Assembly (NCBI GenBank): GCA_900759715.1
Contig: CAAEXF010000109.1
Location: 1 to 64,000 of the forward strand
Length of the DNA: 64,000 bases
Reading direction: 5' to 3'
Origin: Clostridium_AM sp900759715
GTDB lineage: Bacteria > Bacillota > Clostridia > Clostridiales > Clostridiaceae
Positions 32,955 to 42,231 of the stretch are shown here, piece after piece; position 1 is the stretch's first letter, and each line of letters starts with the position of its first letter. The position numbers were made by a program, and so were the translations under genes. The notes under the pieces were generated by a model, which saw only the letters and a program-made list of their open reading frames with translations, was not told the DNA's origin and did not search any database.

Positions 32955-33965
32955 ATGCACAAACTTTATTTAAAAAACTTATATGTTAATTTAGATAGAA
33001 AAGAGATATTAAAAGACATTCATTTTGATGTAAAGAAAGGAGAACTTGTCTCCTTACTTGGCCCCTCAGGCTGTGGTAAAAGTACTTTACTTAAAACAAT
33101 AGCAGGTCTTATTGAACCAGAGAATGGAGACATTCTAGTTGATGGAGAGCAAATAAAAGGTATTGCCCCTGAAAAACGTGGGATAGTCATAGTATTTCAG
33201 GATCTAAGACTATTCCCTAATATGAATGTTCTAGAAAATGTTGAGTTTGGTCTTAAGATGAAAGGTATTGATAAGAATACCCGAAAAATAAAAGCTTTAG
33301 ATATGCTTGAGAAAGTTGGGCTAGCAGGCTTTGAAAAGAGAAAGGTATTTGAGCTGTCCGGCGGTCAAAAGCAGAGAGTTGCCTTAGCAAGAGCTGCAGC
33401 AGCGGAACCAGAAGTACTTCTTCTGGATGAACCTTTTTCAAGTCTTGATGAAGGTCTAAGACAAAAGATGAGAGAGCTTGTAATGACCCTGCAGAGACAA
33501 CTTAAGATAACTACAGTTATGGTTACTCACGATCAATCTGAAGCCTTATTGATGTCTGACAGAGTAGCTGTAATGCTTGATGGAAAGATAATTCAATATG
33601 ATACCCCTAGAAATGTTTATGAACATCCCTCCTGTCCTGAAGTTGCTAATTACTTTGGCGAAATGAATTATATTAAAGGAATAGTTGAAAAAGAAACTTT
33701 TAAGAGCCAAATTGGTGATTTTAAAGCTTCAGTTATTGATGGAGATTATACACTAATGCTTAAGCCAAATCATATAAAAGTTATAAACAAACCTGGCGAA
33801 TATAAGATAACAGCACTGAATTACCTTGGAGCCAAATATAATGTTAGAGTTGAAGGCCACAACATAAATCTTTTTATTATTATGCCTTCAGATAGTAACA
33901 TTAAAGTTGGTGATCTAGTATCTATTGAAATAGATTTTTCTAAAGGTATTTTTTACAGATTATAA
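32955..33965 (+). CDS. ABC transporter ATPase subunit (YnjD/PotA type)
   Basis: 336-residue ATPase. Walker A is GPSGCGKST, the Q-loop FQDLRLFPN, the signature LSGGQKQR, Walker B VLLLDEPFSSLDE and the switch His TVMVTHDQSE. Beyond residue 240 it has a C-terminal TOBE-like domain (LMLKPNHIKVI), so it is longer than E. coli YnjD and looks more like PotA/CysA-type importer ATPases. It closes the four-gene operon. No clear terminator follows; a palindromic repeat element begins 70 bases downstream. Confidence 0.9.
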   Translation: MHKLYLKNLYVNLDRKEILKDIHFDVKKGELVSLLGPSGCGKSTLLKTIAGLIEPENGDILVDGEQIKGIAPEKRGIVIVFQDLRLFPNMNVLENVEFGLKMKGIDKNTRKIKALDMLEKVGLAGFEKRKVFELSGGQKQRVALARAAAAEPEVLLLDEPFSSLDEGLRQKMRELVMTLQRQLKITTVMVTHDQSEALLMSDRVAVMLDGKIIQYDTPRNVYEHPSCPEVANYFGEMNYIKGIVEKETFKSQIGDFKASVIDGDYTLMLKPNHIKVINKPGEYKITALNYLGAKYNVRVEGHNINLFIIMPSDSNIKVGDLVSIEIDFSKGIFYRL

Positions 33966-34035
33966 TTAGGAGTTGTTTTAAGTAAACTCAAATAACATTT
34001 TTAGTTTTAATAAATCAATTTTTTATCGTTCTTTT

Positions 34036-34118
34036 AGGCATCTGAAAGAAAATAACAAGTCAAAGATGTGACTGAAAATAGAGTAACATACTGACTAGTT
34101 ATTTTTTTGAAGATGCCT
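34036..34118. repeat. Imperfect palindromic element, MITE-like
   Basis: The ends are inverted repeats: the left end AGGCATCTGAAAGAAAATAA continues CAAGTCA, and the complement of the right end reads AGGCATCTTCAAAAAAATAA continuing CTAGTCA, about five mismatches in 27 bases. The middle is about 28 bases. It lies between the YnjBCD-type operon and pyk and contains no gene. A transcript in either direction would fold into a long hairpin, so it may also act as a terminator. I believe similar elements recur in clostridial genomes, but I cannot verify that here. Confidence 0.6.
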
Positions 34119-34193
34119 TATATGTTTAAAATATAACTCACTGTGCAATAATAATCCTAGTTAAAATTTAAAAAGTGTAAGGGGATTATTAGT

Positions 34194-35615
34194 ATGCAAA
34201 AAACTAAAATGGTTTTTACTATTGGCCCAGCCAGCGAGAGCGAGGAAATTTTATCAAAATTAATTGAAGCAGGAATGAATGCAGCAAGACTTAATTTTTC
34301 CCATGGTACTCATGAAGAACATAAAGAGAAAATGGATCTTATAAAAAAACTAAGACAAAAATATAATAGACATGTAGCTATTATGATGGATATAAAAGGT
34401 CCCAAAATAAGAACCCATAATTTTAAAGATGATAAAGTAGAATTACAAAAAGGATCAAAGTTTACTATAATCTGTGGTGATGAAGTGCTTGGGGATGAAA
34501 CTCACTGTTCAATTAGTTATAGTGACTTATATAAAGATGTTACTGTTGGCAATAAACTTTTAGTAGACGATGGGCTTTTGGAATTAACTATCGAATCTAT
34601 AGAAGGAAATAAAATTCACTGCATAGCCGATAATACAGGTTTCATAGGGAATCACAAGGGAGTAAACGTGCCTAATGTTTTAATAAATGTCCCTGCTGTA
34701 ACAGATAAAGATAAGGAAGATTTAATATTTGGATGTCAAATGAATGTTGATATGGTAGCTGCCTCCTATATAAGAAAGGCAACTGATGTTTTATCAGTAA
34801 GAAAAATATTGGAAGCCAACAGTGACGAATACATTCAAATATTTTCAAAGATTGAAAGCCATGAAGGCATAAAAAACATTGATGAAATTATTAAATTTTC
34901 TGATGGAATAATGGTGGCAAGAGGTGATATGGGGGTAGAAATTCCTATAGAGCAAGTTCCTATCATTCAGAAAATGATAATAGAAAAATGTAATAAAGCA
35001 GGAAAAGCAGTTATAACGGCTACTCAGATGCTTGATTCTATGATAAGAAATCCTAGACCAACAAGAGCCGAAGCCTCCGATATAGCTAATGCTATTTTAG
35101 ATGGAACTGACGCCATAATGCTTAGTGGAGAAAGTGCAAATGGTAAATACCCTGTGGAAGCCGCTCAGACTATGGCAAGAATAGCACAAACAGCTGAAAG
35201 TAAAATAAATTACGCTTCTTGCTTAGATCAAAAGAAGAAATCAACTTTAACTAATGTGGCTGATGCAATAAGCTTATCTACCTGTTTAACTGCAGCAGAA
35301 CTTGATGCCAAAGCAATAATAACTGCTACTCAAAGTGGAAGTACTGCTAAGACAGTATCAAAGCACAGACCAGAGTGTCAAATAATTGCCGTCACTCCAA
35401 ATGAAAAAGTAGCAAGAAGATTAGCTCTAAGTTGGGGCGTAATACCTATATTATCAAGAAATGTTGATTCTACAGACGAACTAATAGAAGAATCTACAAA
35501 AACAGCATTGGACGCCAACTATATTAAAAAAGGTGATTTAATAATTGTAGCTGCTGGTGTACCTGTTCAATATTCTGGCACTACAAATATGCTTAAAGTT
35601 GAAATTGTCCAATAA
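34194..35615 (+). CDS. pyk: Pyruvate kinase
   Basis: 473 residues, cytosolic; converts phosphoenolpyruvate and ADP to pyruvate and ATP. Substrate and metal motifs are KMVFTIGPAS, ARLNFSHGTHEEH, IMMDIKGPKIRT, the catalytic Lys region FSKIESHEGI, the Mg-binding ARGDMGVEIP and ATQMLDSMI. The C-terminal allosteric domain is present, but the extra PEP-utiliser-like domain found in many Bacillus and some clostridial enzymes is absent. ATG at 34194 follows AAGGGGA. It is monocistronic and is not beside pfkA, so it may be one of two pyk genes. Confidence 0.95.
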   Translation: MQKTKMVFTIGPASESEEILSKLIEAGMNAARLNFSHGTHEEHKEKMDLIKKLRQKYNRHVAIMMDIKGPKIRTHNFKDDKVELQKGSKFTIICGDEVLGDETHCSISYSDLYKDVTVGNKLLVDDGLLELTIESIEGNKIHCIADNTGFIGNHKGVNVPNVLINVPAVTDKDKEDLIFGCQMNVDMVAASYIRKATDVLSVRKILEANSDEYIQIFSKIESHEGIKNIDEIIKFSDGIMVARGDMGVEIPIEQVPIIQKMIIEKCNKAGKAVITATQMLDSMIRNPRPTRAEASDIANAILDGTDAIMLSGESANGKYPVEAAQTMARIAQTAESKINYASCLDQKKKSTLTNVADAISLSTCLTAAELDAKAIITATQSGSTAKTVSKHRPECQIIAVTPNEKVARRLALSWGVIPILSRNVDSTDELIEESTKTALDANYIKKGDLIIVAAGVPVQYSGTTNMLKVEIVQ

Positions 35616-35761
35616 TGAACTTATTTATATGAAAGATAATAAAATTATGGAATACATCATTAGGATAATGAAGTGACATTTCCAAGGAAATATCTTATGT
35701 ATTAAAAAATAAGTTTCGCTTTATTCTATATATGAAAAATTTGGTTTAATACTAAAACAAA

Positions 35762-35801
35762 ATCCCACCATGTTGAGCATTATTAAGCTACTTGGTGGGA
35801 T
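35762..35801 (-). terminator. Terminator of the MFS transporter gene
   Basis: ATCCCACCA pairs with TGGTGGGAT (9 bp), with partial inner pairing. On the minus strand it is followed by TTTTGTTTTAG, so it serves the leftward MFS gene; it may also stop pyk readthrough. Confidence 0.7.
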
Positions 35802-35881
35802 CGATTATGCGAAATTATAAAATTACAAAAAGGCACTATTCATCAAAATTAAAATCTTATTTCTGCTTAGTATTAACTCGC

Positions 35882-37096
35882 TTATAACCTTCCCTTTTTA
35901 TATGAATACATATAAAGCATCATCATAAGGAAAACAGCAATACAAGACAATATAAAGGTTAATGGCCAAACGGCAGCAATTCCTGATAAATCTATATATT
36001 TTCCCATAAGTGATGTTCCAAGAGCAGCTCCTGTAGCCCAGCTCAAGTTTCCAACTGCACTGAATCTAGCTCTATAATTAGCAGGACTATTGTTAGCCAC
36101 ATACACCCCAAAATTTGTAACAGTTAATATTTCACCGATTGTCCATAGTACTGTTGATAGCATAAATAAAGGAAAAGATCTTACTATTCCAATCATGCCA
36201 AAACCAATAGCATAAAGTACTCCTGCTATTATCATATTGGGCAGGGCATGTAGTTTTCGTGTGAAACTGGTAATAAATACAGTTAGAAAAATAACTGTAC
36301 AAGCATTTACACTCATTAAGAAACCAAATTTCTCTGCTCCATTTCCCATATAAACATTGTCTAACATTAAAGGTAAAGAAAATCTATGCTGCGTATATAC
36401 TACACTGTATATGATGTAGATAACTAGAAATATTAAAATCTGTGGACGTCTTAAAAGAACTTGAAAAACATTACCTTCTTCTGCTTTTTCTTTTGAAGCT
36501 GCTGCTTCTGTTTCATTTGACGGCTTAGTTTCATCTATATATACAATAAATAGAATCACTGCTGTTAATGATGTTAATGCATCACCTATAAAAAGCATAG
36601 GAAGAAAATTATTAAATAAGAAGCCTGCTACAATAGGGCCAATGGCTACTCCCAAATTTATACCCAAATATAGGAGTGAATAACCAGCTTGTCTCCTATC
36701 TGGAGGCAAAACATCTGCAATTATTGCATTTAAAGGCGGCCTAACAGCTCCATTAAAAAAAGTTGAGGTCAAAAGAAAAGAAACAATAACATATGGATTG
36801 GTTATAAAGGCACATGGTATTAGTGCTAAAGCCGCTGTTGTTTGAGCAAAAATATAGGTCTTTTTTCTTCCAATTTGATCTGCGAATTTACCTCCTGCTA
36901 TAGCCCCAGGTATACTGAGAATAGATTCGATCATAACAATTATTCCAACTATCTGAAAAGACAATCCTAGTTTTTTCGTCAAAAATAACGTCATGAATGG
37001 CAGCACAAAATCCCCGAATCTATTTACTACCTGAACTAAAAACAATACGTATACGCTTTTCGGTAATCCTTTGTAGATATTAAATTTTTTAAACAT
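35882..37096 (-). CDS. Major facilitator superfamily transporter
   Basis: 404-residue membrane protein with twelve hydrophobic segments. The loop 2-3 motif is GGKFADQIGRKKTY, the family A motif of MFS carriers, and an acidic/polar central loop (about residues 190-212) separates the halves. Overall it resembles the MdtH/YttB-type multidrug or unknown-substrate group. ATG at 37096 is preceded by AAGGGA. Single gene with its own terminator; divergent from the VOC protein at 37376. Substrate unknown. Confidence 0.85.
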   Translation of the reverse strand: MFKKFNIYKGLPKSVYVLFLVQVVNRFGDFVLPFMTLFLTKKLGLSFQIVGIIVMIESILSIPGAIAGGKFADQIGRKKTYIFAQTTAALALIPCAFITNPYVIVSFLLTSTFFNGAVRPPLNAIIADVLPPDRRQAGYSLLYLGINLGVAIGPIVAGFLFNNFLPMLFIGDALTSLTAVILFIVYIDETKPSNETEAAASKEKAEEGNVFQVLLRRPQILIFLVIYIIYSVVYTQHRFSLPLMLDNVYMGNGAEKFGFLMSVNACTVIFLTVFITSFTRKLHALPNMIIAGVLYAIGFGMIGIVRSFPLFMLSTVLWTIGEILTVTNFGVYVANNSPANYRARFSAVGNLSWATGAALGTSLMGKYIDLSGIAAVWPLTFILSCIAVFLMMMLYMYSYKKGRL

Positions 37097-37375
37097 TGTT
37101 TGCTTATCCCTTCTAAAATTAATATATAAATTTACATTCTTATGTTTTGTAGTAATTTATGTTAAATATATGAAAATTATATATTAAATTATTAAAAATT
37201 ACCATATAAAATATTATACAAATGAAATTTCTATAATTTATATAATAAAGTGGCTTAATTATAATAATTAGTTTATACTAATATACAATGAAAAATAATT
37301 AATATATTAGAGCAGAATAGTATTTTGCAAATACTATAAATTTAATTCTTATGATATTTAAAGGAGAAAACAAAA

Positions 37376-37756
37376 ATGATCAACAAAATAGGAAAAATAA
37401 CATTATACGTAAACAACCAAGATGAAGCTAAGAAGTTCTGGACTGAAAAATTGAATTTTGTAGTTAAATTTGAACAGCCAATGGGACCTAATATGAAATG
37501 GTTAGAAGTTGGACCAAGTGAAGGTGAATTTACAACCTTCGTTTTATATGATAAGAATTTAATGATGGCTCAAAATCCATCAGCTAATGTTTCACATCCT
37601 TCTATAATATTAAGTACTACTGATGTTGAGAATGCTTATAATAAAATGAAGGAAAATGGTGTTGAAGTAGGAGATCTTATGAATATGCCATATGGAAAAA
37701 TGTTTTCATTTAAAGATCAAGATGGAAATGAATACTTACTACGTGAAGACATCTAA
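37376..37756 (+). CDS. VOC family protein (glyoxalase/bleomycin resistance fold)
   Basis: 126-residue small VOC protein with paired beta-alpha-beta-beta-beta modules. It opens KIGKITLYVNNQDEAKKFWTE, has the second-half strand SHPSIILSTTDVENAYNKM and ends FSFKDQDGNEYLLRED with the conserved metal-site Glu. Such proteins act as drug-binding resistance proteins, lyases or dioxygenases; no choice is possible here. ATG at 37376 follows AAAGGAG. A strong terminator follows, so it is monocistronic. Confidence 0.85.
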   Translation: MINKIGKITLYVNNQDEAKKFWTEKLNFVVKFEQPMGPNMKWLEVGPSEGEFTTFVLYDKNLMMAQNPSANVSHPSIILSTTDVENAYNKMKENGVEVGDLMNMPYGKMFSFKDQDGNEYLLREDI

Positions 37757-37845
37757 TATTTATTAAATACATAACAAGAACTTGAAGAGTAACTTTTATT
37801 GTTTATAGAAAAAGCTTTGACTAAATCAACTAATTATCTTAGCAA

Positions 37846-37883
37846 AAAGTGTGATAACCATCTTATAGTTATCACACTTTTTT
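37846..37883 (+). terminator. Rho-independent terminator of the VOC gene
   Basis: AAAGTGTGATAAC and GTTATCACACTTT form a perfect 13-bp stem with a 9-base loop and are followed by further T. The remaining spacer up to 38073 is AT-rich and I see nothing else in it. Confidence 0.9.
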
Positions 37884-38073
37884 AGCTATCTTACAGCTAT
37901 TTTTTCAAAATATTATTTTTTAAATCTCAAGTTTCTTCATATATTCTTTATATAAATATTATAAAATCTAATCACAGAATAATTGATTTTAGCCATTATG
38001 TACTTAAAAAAATAGACGAGGCACAATTATTAATAAGCATTGTGTAATTTAGAGGAATATAGGAGGAATAGTT

Positions 38074-38361
38074 ATGAACTGTCATGGGGACAACAAAGAA
38101 AATCACAAAGATCATAAACATAGTCCATTAAAACATATGCTGCATATGATTTTATGTTGTGGGCTACCTATACTTATTGTAGGATTTTTACCACTTATAA
38201 CAAGACTTAGTCCTAGCGCAGGCAGCTTCATTGGAAAAATAGTACCATTTTTATGTCCAATAATGATGGTTGCTATGATTTTTACAATGATGAGCGGCAA
38301 GAAAGAAAAAAGTTGCTGCAGTAACACTAAGCAAGATATTAATACAAAGGAAATAGTTTAG
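38074..38361 (+). CDS. Small His/Cys-rich membrane protein, putative metal handling
   Basis: 95 residues. A His-rich N-terminus (MNCHGDNKENHKDHKHSP) leads into a first membrane helix with LHMILCCGLPILIVGFL, a second helix IVPFLCPIMMVAMIFTMM, and a tail with CCS (KKEKSCCSN). The clustered His and paired Cys suggest binding of Cu, Zn or Ni at the membrane. I do not recognise a named family with certainty. ATG at 38074 follows AGGAGG. It stands alone with its own terminator, and no metal ATPase or metalloregulator is adjacent. Confidence 0.7.
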   Translation: MNCHGDNKENHKDHKHSPLKHMLHMILCCGLPILIVGFLPLITRLSPSAGSFIGKIVPFLCPIMMVAMIFTMMSGKKEKSCCSNTKQDINTKEIV

Positions 38362-38373
38362 ACCAATAATACA

Positions 38374-38413
38374 AAATGGAGAGGTCAAATAATTTAGAGA
38401 CCTCTCCATTTTT
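38374..38413 (+). terminator. Rho-independent terminator of the His/Cys-rich gene
   Basis: A perfect 13-bp stem (AAATGGAGAGGTC with its complement) and a 12-base loop, followed by TTTTT. Confidence 0.85.
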
Positions 38414-38499
38414 CACTCTTTACTTAATTATAGCTTTATTCAATGATTTATTAAAAGATATCATATGATCTTTAGAGGTTAATTGAATTATTCTTAAAA

Positions 38500-38931
38500 T
38501 TACAATTCTATAGCTATATCTGTTGGCATTAATTTTCCTTGAGGTATTTTCCTACGAATATATTGACTCCATAAGGAGTTTATCCAGTCATCTTTATAGT
38601 CAAATACAAGGCTATCTAATATCAATCCAAAGTCGTCGGAAATATAGGATGCCATAATCCCTGATAAAGTAATATTATATACTTCTAAAAATATGGCTCT
38701 TCTTAATTTTGCATCCTGTTTCCTATATATTTCTGTTAAGTTCTCCTTTTGTTTAATTTTGTCTACTTCACTATAAGCTCGAGTCCACTGTGTTGAAAAA
38801 AACTCACAATCTCTATTGCTTAAAACTTCATCTATTTGTGCTGCATCTAATGTTTTAAGATAATTTATAGTTTTGTCTTTAAATACATCTAATATTTTCA
38901 CATATGCTAATTCAATATTTTCTATTTTCAT
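38500..38931 (-). CDS. Conserved-looking hypothetical protein
   Basis: 143-residue soluble, mostly helical protein of unknown family. It starts MKIENIELAYVKILDVFKD, has a central KLRRAIFLEVYN helix and ends with a basic segment IRRKIPQGKLMP. There are no Cys pairs, membrane spans or catalytic signatures. ATG at 38931 follows GGAG; the GTG at 38940 overlaps it. Codon use and the binding site make it look like a real gene. No functional clue from the neighbours. Confidence 0.6.
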   Translation of the reverse strand: MKIENIELAYVKILDVFKDKTINYLKTLDAAQIDEVLSNRDCEFFSTQWTRAYSEVDKIKQKENLTEIYRKQDAKLRRAIFLEVYNITLSGIMASYISDDFGLILDSLVFDYKDDWINSLWSQYIRRKIPQGKLMPTDIAIEL

Positions 38932-39168
38932 TATTATCACTCCAAATTTAAAATATCCTTTAACTTTCCACCACCTTAATTAATATTCTACAAAATTCTA
39001 AATAAACCTTCCTAATTTAAACAAATATTCCAATATTGCTTCAAAACATGTATAAATGTCAATTTAGAATATTGGATTAAATTATGAAATAATTTCAAAA
39101 CGATTCGTAACATTCCGTAAGAAATACCATAAAATAAAGTGTGGATTAATATAAAAGAAGGAATATAT

Positions 39169-39408
39169 ATGTGCTGTTATCGTTCGTATTTTAGGACACG
39201 ATGGGCTAAAATAACAGAGAATGTTTGGTATGATTATGACAGCCACTTCTACTACAATGAAAAAAGTAAATATTATGCTTACTTTGTTCCTCAAACCAAA
39301 CAATGGTGGATGTGGGACGGAAAAGAATGGCTTCCATTCGATGCAAATTATTTTTATTGTGAAGGTATTGTCCTTCTTGGAGTTTGCTCTGGATCAATAG
39401 CAAAGTAA
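39169..39408 (+). CDS. Small aromatic-rich hypothetical protein
   Basis: 79 residues starting MCCYRSYFRTRWAKI, unusually rich in Tyr and Trp (YYNEKSKYYAYFVPQTKQWW, then WDGKEWLPFDANYFY). GAAGGA lies 6 bases before ATG and a good terminator follows, so it is probably expressed. The C-terminal IVLLGVCSG is hydrophobic but too short for a clear membrane span. Family not recognised; the Trp/Tyr pattern resembles small carbohydrate- or wall-binding modules only loosely. Confidence 0.55.
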   Translation: MCCYRSYFRTRWAKITENVWYDYDSHFYYNEKSKYYAYFVPQTKQWWMWDGKEWLPFDANYFYCEGIVLLGVCSGSIAK

Positions 39409-39427
39409 AATAATAAGCTATTTTTTG

Positions 39428-39455
39428 AAGGTACCTCTACTTTTTTAGGTACCTT
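39428..39455. terminator. Terminator between convergent genes
   Basis: AAGGTACCT and AGGTACCTT, a 9-bp stem with a T-rich 10-base loop, then ATTTAATT. It serves the 79-residue gene and may face the DUF434 gene. Confidence 0.75.
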
Positions 39456-39457
39456 AT

Positions 39458-40204
39458 TTAATTCTTATTTTCACAACTTAAATCTACTAAATTCGCTTCC
39501 CCTATATGATCCTCTATGATCTTCCTTGACATATTAAACCAGCTTGGGCAGTTATCAAGTATTACAGAGTCTCCTGTTACTGTTCTCTCTAATTTCCACA
39601 AAATAGGGTCAGCATTGGGTACTAGCTCAACCTCAGTAGAAAAATTCCAATTTAAAGAGTGCTTCAGTATCTTTTCTCTAAGCCTTCCTGAATTCGAAAC
39701 AGGAGCATCAAGAAAAAACTTGGCATGAGATACTTTAAGTTCTCCAAAGCTCTTTCCAATAAGCTCTAGCGCTTTATCTGTTTTATCAATAAGTCTGTAA
39801 CTTCCCTGTAAACCTGCAATATCTCTAACAACACCGTCATTGCCAAGTATTAAAACTCCTCCAGAAAGAGCAACTTCAAGGGTTATAATTAAGTTAAATC
39901 CGTCAATATAAATGGTTCCATCTTTTGCAGAAGAATATGGGAGCAATCTTTACTTTCTCTTCTCATATTCATCCTTGGCACTTGTTGAACGCTTTAATGC
40001 TTGACGCTGACGTGATGAAAATTGATAGCTTCCACCGACTAGATCCATAATGCTATTTATTTTATACCCTCTATTAAGAAGCCACTCTACTTCTTCCTGA
40101 GCCTTTTGTAGTTTTAAAACAGCTTCCTTTGAAAACCATCTATCATCTTGAGGGTCAAACCCTCTTTTGGCTATCCTTCCTGTTGACATTTCATCTGAAT
40201 TCAA
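39458..40204 (-). pseudogene. DUF434 protein gene split by an in-frame TAA
   Basis: Two consecutive pieces form one DUF434-type protein. The first (40204 to 39950, about 84 residues) starts at TTG after GGGGTG and holds KRGFDPQDDRWFSKEA and GGSYQFSSRQRQALKRS. The second (to 39458) begins LLPYSSAKDGTIYIDGFN, then FFLDAPVSNSGRLREKIL. The junction reads ...YEKRK-stop-RLLPYSS in the same frame, so a single TAA at 39952-39950 interrupts an otherwise continuous reading frame. A single base change would restore Lys. A weak TTG at 39946 could permit reinitiation. DUF434 function is unknown. Confidence 0.75.
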
Positions 40205-40351
40205 ATATAACACCCCATTCATTTGGTATTATATATATTCCAAGTCTTTAACTTCATTATACTCTAAATATTAAATGTTATTATTCTTATTGGAAAATCT
40301 CAAGATTTATCAAGAAAATTGATAATATATTTGATAATTAAATATAATAAA

Positions 40352-40394
40352 AGCTTACCTTGCTTTAAGAGATATTCTTAAAGCAAGGTAAGCT
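40352..40394 (-). terminator. Terminator of the amino acid permease gene
   Basis: Perfect 19-bp stem (40352-40370 with 40376-40394) and a 5-base loop, followed on the minus strand by TTTTATTATATTT. Confidence 0.9.
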
Positions 40395-40430
40395 ATTTAT
40401 TCATTATACGAATTTATAACAGATGTTTAT

Positions 40431-41840
40431 TTATGCAGCCTTCTTTGATGAAGCCTTATTTGCATTTTGTAGCAAACTATTTTTACGTGAATATGTAAAA
40501 TAAACCATAATTCCTAATGATAACCATATTAAGAAATATATCCAAGTTGTCTTTGATAAGTTAGACATTAAAAATAAGCTGAATACTACTGCCAGTATTG
40601 GTACCAATGGCACTAATGGAGTCCTAAAGCTTCTCTTTAGGTTCGGGTGCGTTTTTCTTAATACGATTACAGATGCAGCAACAAGCATGAATGTTGCTAT
40701 AAGAGTCATATTTGCAAGGTCTGCTAATTGTTTAAGATCAACAACACCTGCTATTAAAGCAGCAGTACAACCTGTTAGCCAAGTTGAGAAAGTTGGTACA
40801 TTTGTTTTTGCATTTATCTTAGAAAATGCCTTTGGAAGTAATCCGTCACGACTCATTGAGAATAATATACGGGATGTACCAAAAATATAAGCGAGCATAA
40901 CTGCTGTAATTCCTACGACTGCACCAATTGAAAGAATGGAGGCAGCCCAGCCTTGTCCAACTTGATTTAGTGCGAATGCCATTGCATCTCCAACGTTTAA
41001 TAGAGAGTAATGAGTAATACCAGTTAAAACTAAACAAACTACAACATATATAATTGTACAAATAATTAATGAAGCAATGATTCCTATCGGAAGATCTCTT
41101 TGTGGATTCTTTACTTCTTCAGCAGAAGTTGAAACTGCATCAAATCCTGTAAATGCAAAGAAAACAGATGCCGCCCCTGCAAACACTCCTTTTAAACCAA
41201 ATGGCATAAATGGATGCCAGTTTTGAGGTTTTATGAAGAAAGCACCTACAGCTATAAATAAAACTATAACAGCAACTTTTACTATAACCATAAAGTTGTT
41301 TACTTTCTTACTTTCTTTTGTTCCTCTTGAAAGTAGGTAAGTAACCAATAGTATTATTATAGTTGCTGGAAGATTCATTATACCTCCCTGGCTTGGAATA
41401 GTTACAAACTGTTTAGGTATATGTACTCCAAATTCACCTATAAAACCATTAAAATAAGCTGCCCAACCACCTGCAACAGAGGAAGTGCTCACGGTATATC
41501 CTATAACAAGTGACCATCCTACAAGGTGGGCAATTATTTCACCTAAAGATACATAGATGTAAGCATAAGAACTACCAGAGGTTGGTATAGATGCTGCAAA
41601 TTCAGCATAGCATAAACCAACAAGCATACATACTATTGCAGAACAAATAAATGATAATACAACTGCTGGACCTGCATCTCTTGATGCTACAAGTCCTGTT
41701 AGAACCATGACTCCTGTTCCTATTACTGCACCGATACTCATTAAGGTTACGTCAAAGGAACCAAGAGTTTTTTCTAGGGATGCAGATTCGTGACGTTCTA
41801 AAACCGAATCTACACTTTTTTTCTTAAAAATAGAGCCCAT
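40431..41840 (-). CDS. APC-family amino acid permease (cationic/branched amino acid type)
   Basis: 469-residue membrane transporter with about twelve to fourteen helices. The helix 1 motif is IGAVIGTGVMVLTGLVA, helix 2-3 has SFICSAIVCMLVGLCYAEFA, and FFAFTGFDAVSTSAEEVKNP with RDLPIGI is the consensus amphipathic region of the YfnA/CAT subfamily. It imports amino acids by proton symport or exchange; exact specificity is unknown. ATG at 41840 follows AAAGGAG. It has a long AT-rich leader of nearly 400 bases and a strong terminator, and is transcribed alone. Confidence 0.9.
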   Translation of the reverse strand: MGSIFKKKSVDSVLERHESASLEKTLGSFDVTLMSIGAVIGTGVMVLTGLVASRDAGPAVVLSFICSAIVCMLVGLCYAEFAASIPTSGSSYAYIYVSLGEIIAHLVGWSLVIGYTVSTSSVAGGWAAYFNGFIGEFGVHIPKQFVTIPSQGGIMNLPATIIILLVTYLLSRGTKESKKVNNFMVIVKVAVIVLFIAVGAFFIKPQNWHPFMPFGLKGVFAGAASVFFAFTGFDAVSTSAEEVKNPQRDLPIGIIASLIICTIIYVVVCLVLTGITHYSLLNVGDAMAFALNQVGQGWAASILSIGAVVGITAVMLAYIFGTSRILFSMSRDGLLPKAFSKINAKTNVPTFSTWLTGCTAALIAGVVDLKQLADLANMTLIATFMLVAASVIVLRKTHPNLKRSFRTPLVPLVPILAVVFSLFLMSNLSKTTWIYFLIWLSLGIMVYFTYSRKNSLLQNANKASSKKAA

Positions 41841-42231
41841 TCTTTTAAATCTCCTTTTGCATCTCTTGCTAAAAATTTTGTTTATAAATTAACGAAATAC
41901 TTTATAATAATAAAAAATATATTATAATCCGTCAAATTATGAAACTAACATTTCATCGAAATTATTTAAGTTTTTCTTCAAAACGCTTAAAAATACATCA
42001 CTATTTTTATAATTTGATTTAAATTTTTCAGAAAGGTTAATATAATTCGAAAAGTATTTTGATTTTTATATTTCTAAAGCTAATTCAATATGCATAAATA
42101 TACATCAATCACTACTAAATAAGTATTATTTTAAATTTCAAACTCATTGAAATACTCGGTAAATTATATTTATTTCAAAGAGCTAATCTCACCAATTTTG
42201 AAAAGATATAGAGAATTAAGCTAAAAATCAA
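41841..42231. other. Long AT-rich leader of the amino acid permease
   Basis: Nearly 400 bases with no open frame. Several TTTCAAA/TTTGAAA words (42137-42180) form short imperfect dyads, and a stretch around 42021-42038 faintly resembles a CodY box. I cannot identify a riboswitch or T-box: no specifier-loop or T-box core sequence was seen. Confidence 0.3.

Noticed and set aside
42021..42038. CodY-box-like stretch (AAATTTTTCAGAAAGGTT) in the permease leader
   Set aside because: At least three mismatches to the consensus in a very AT-rich region; easily chance.
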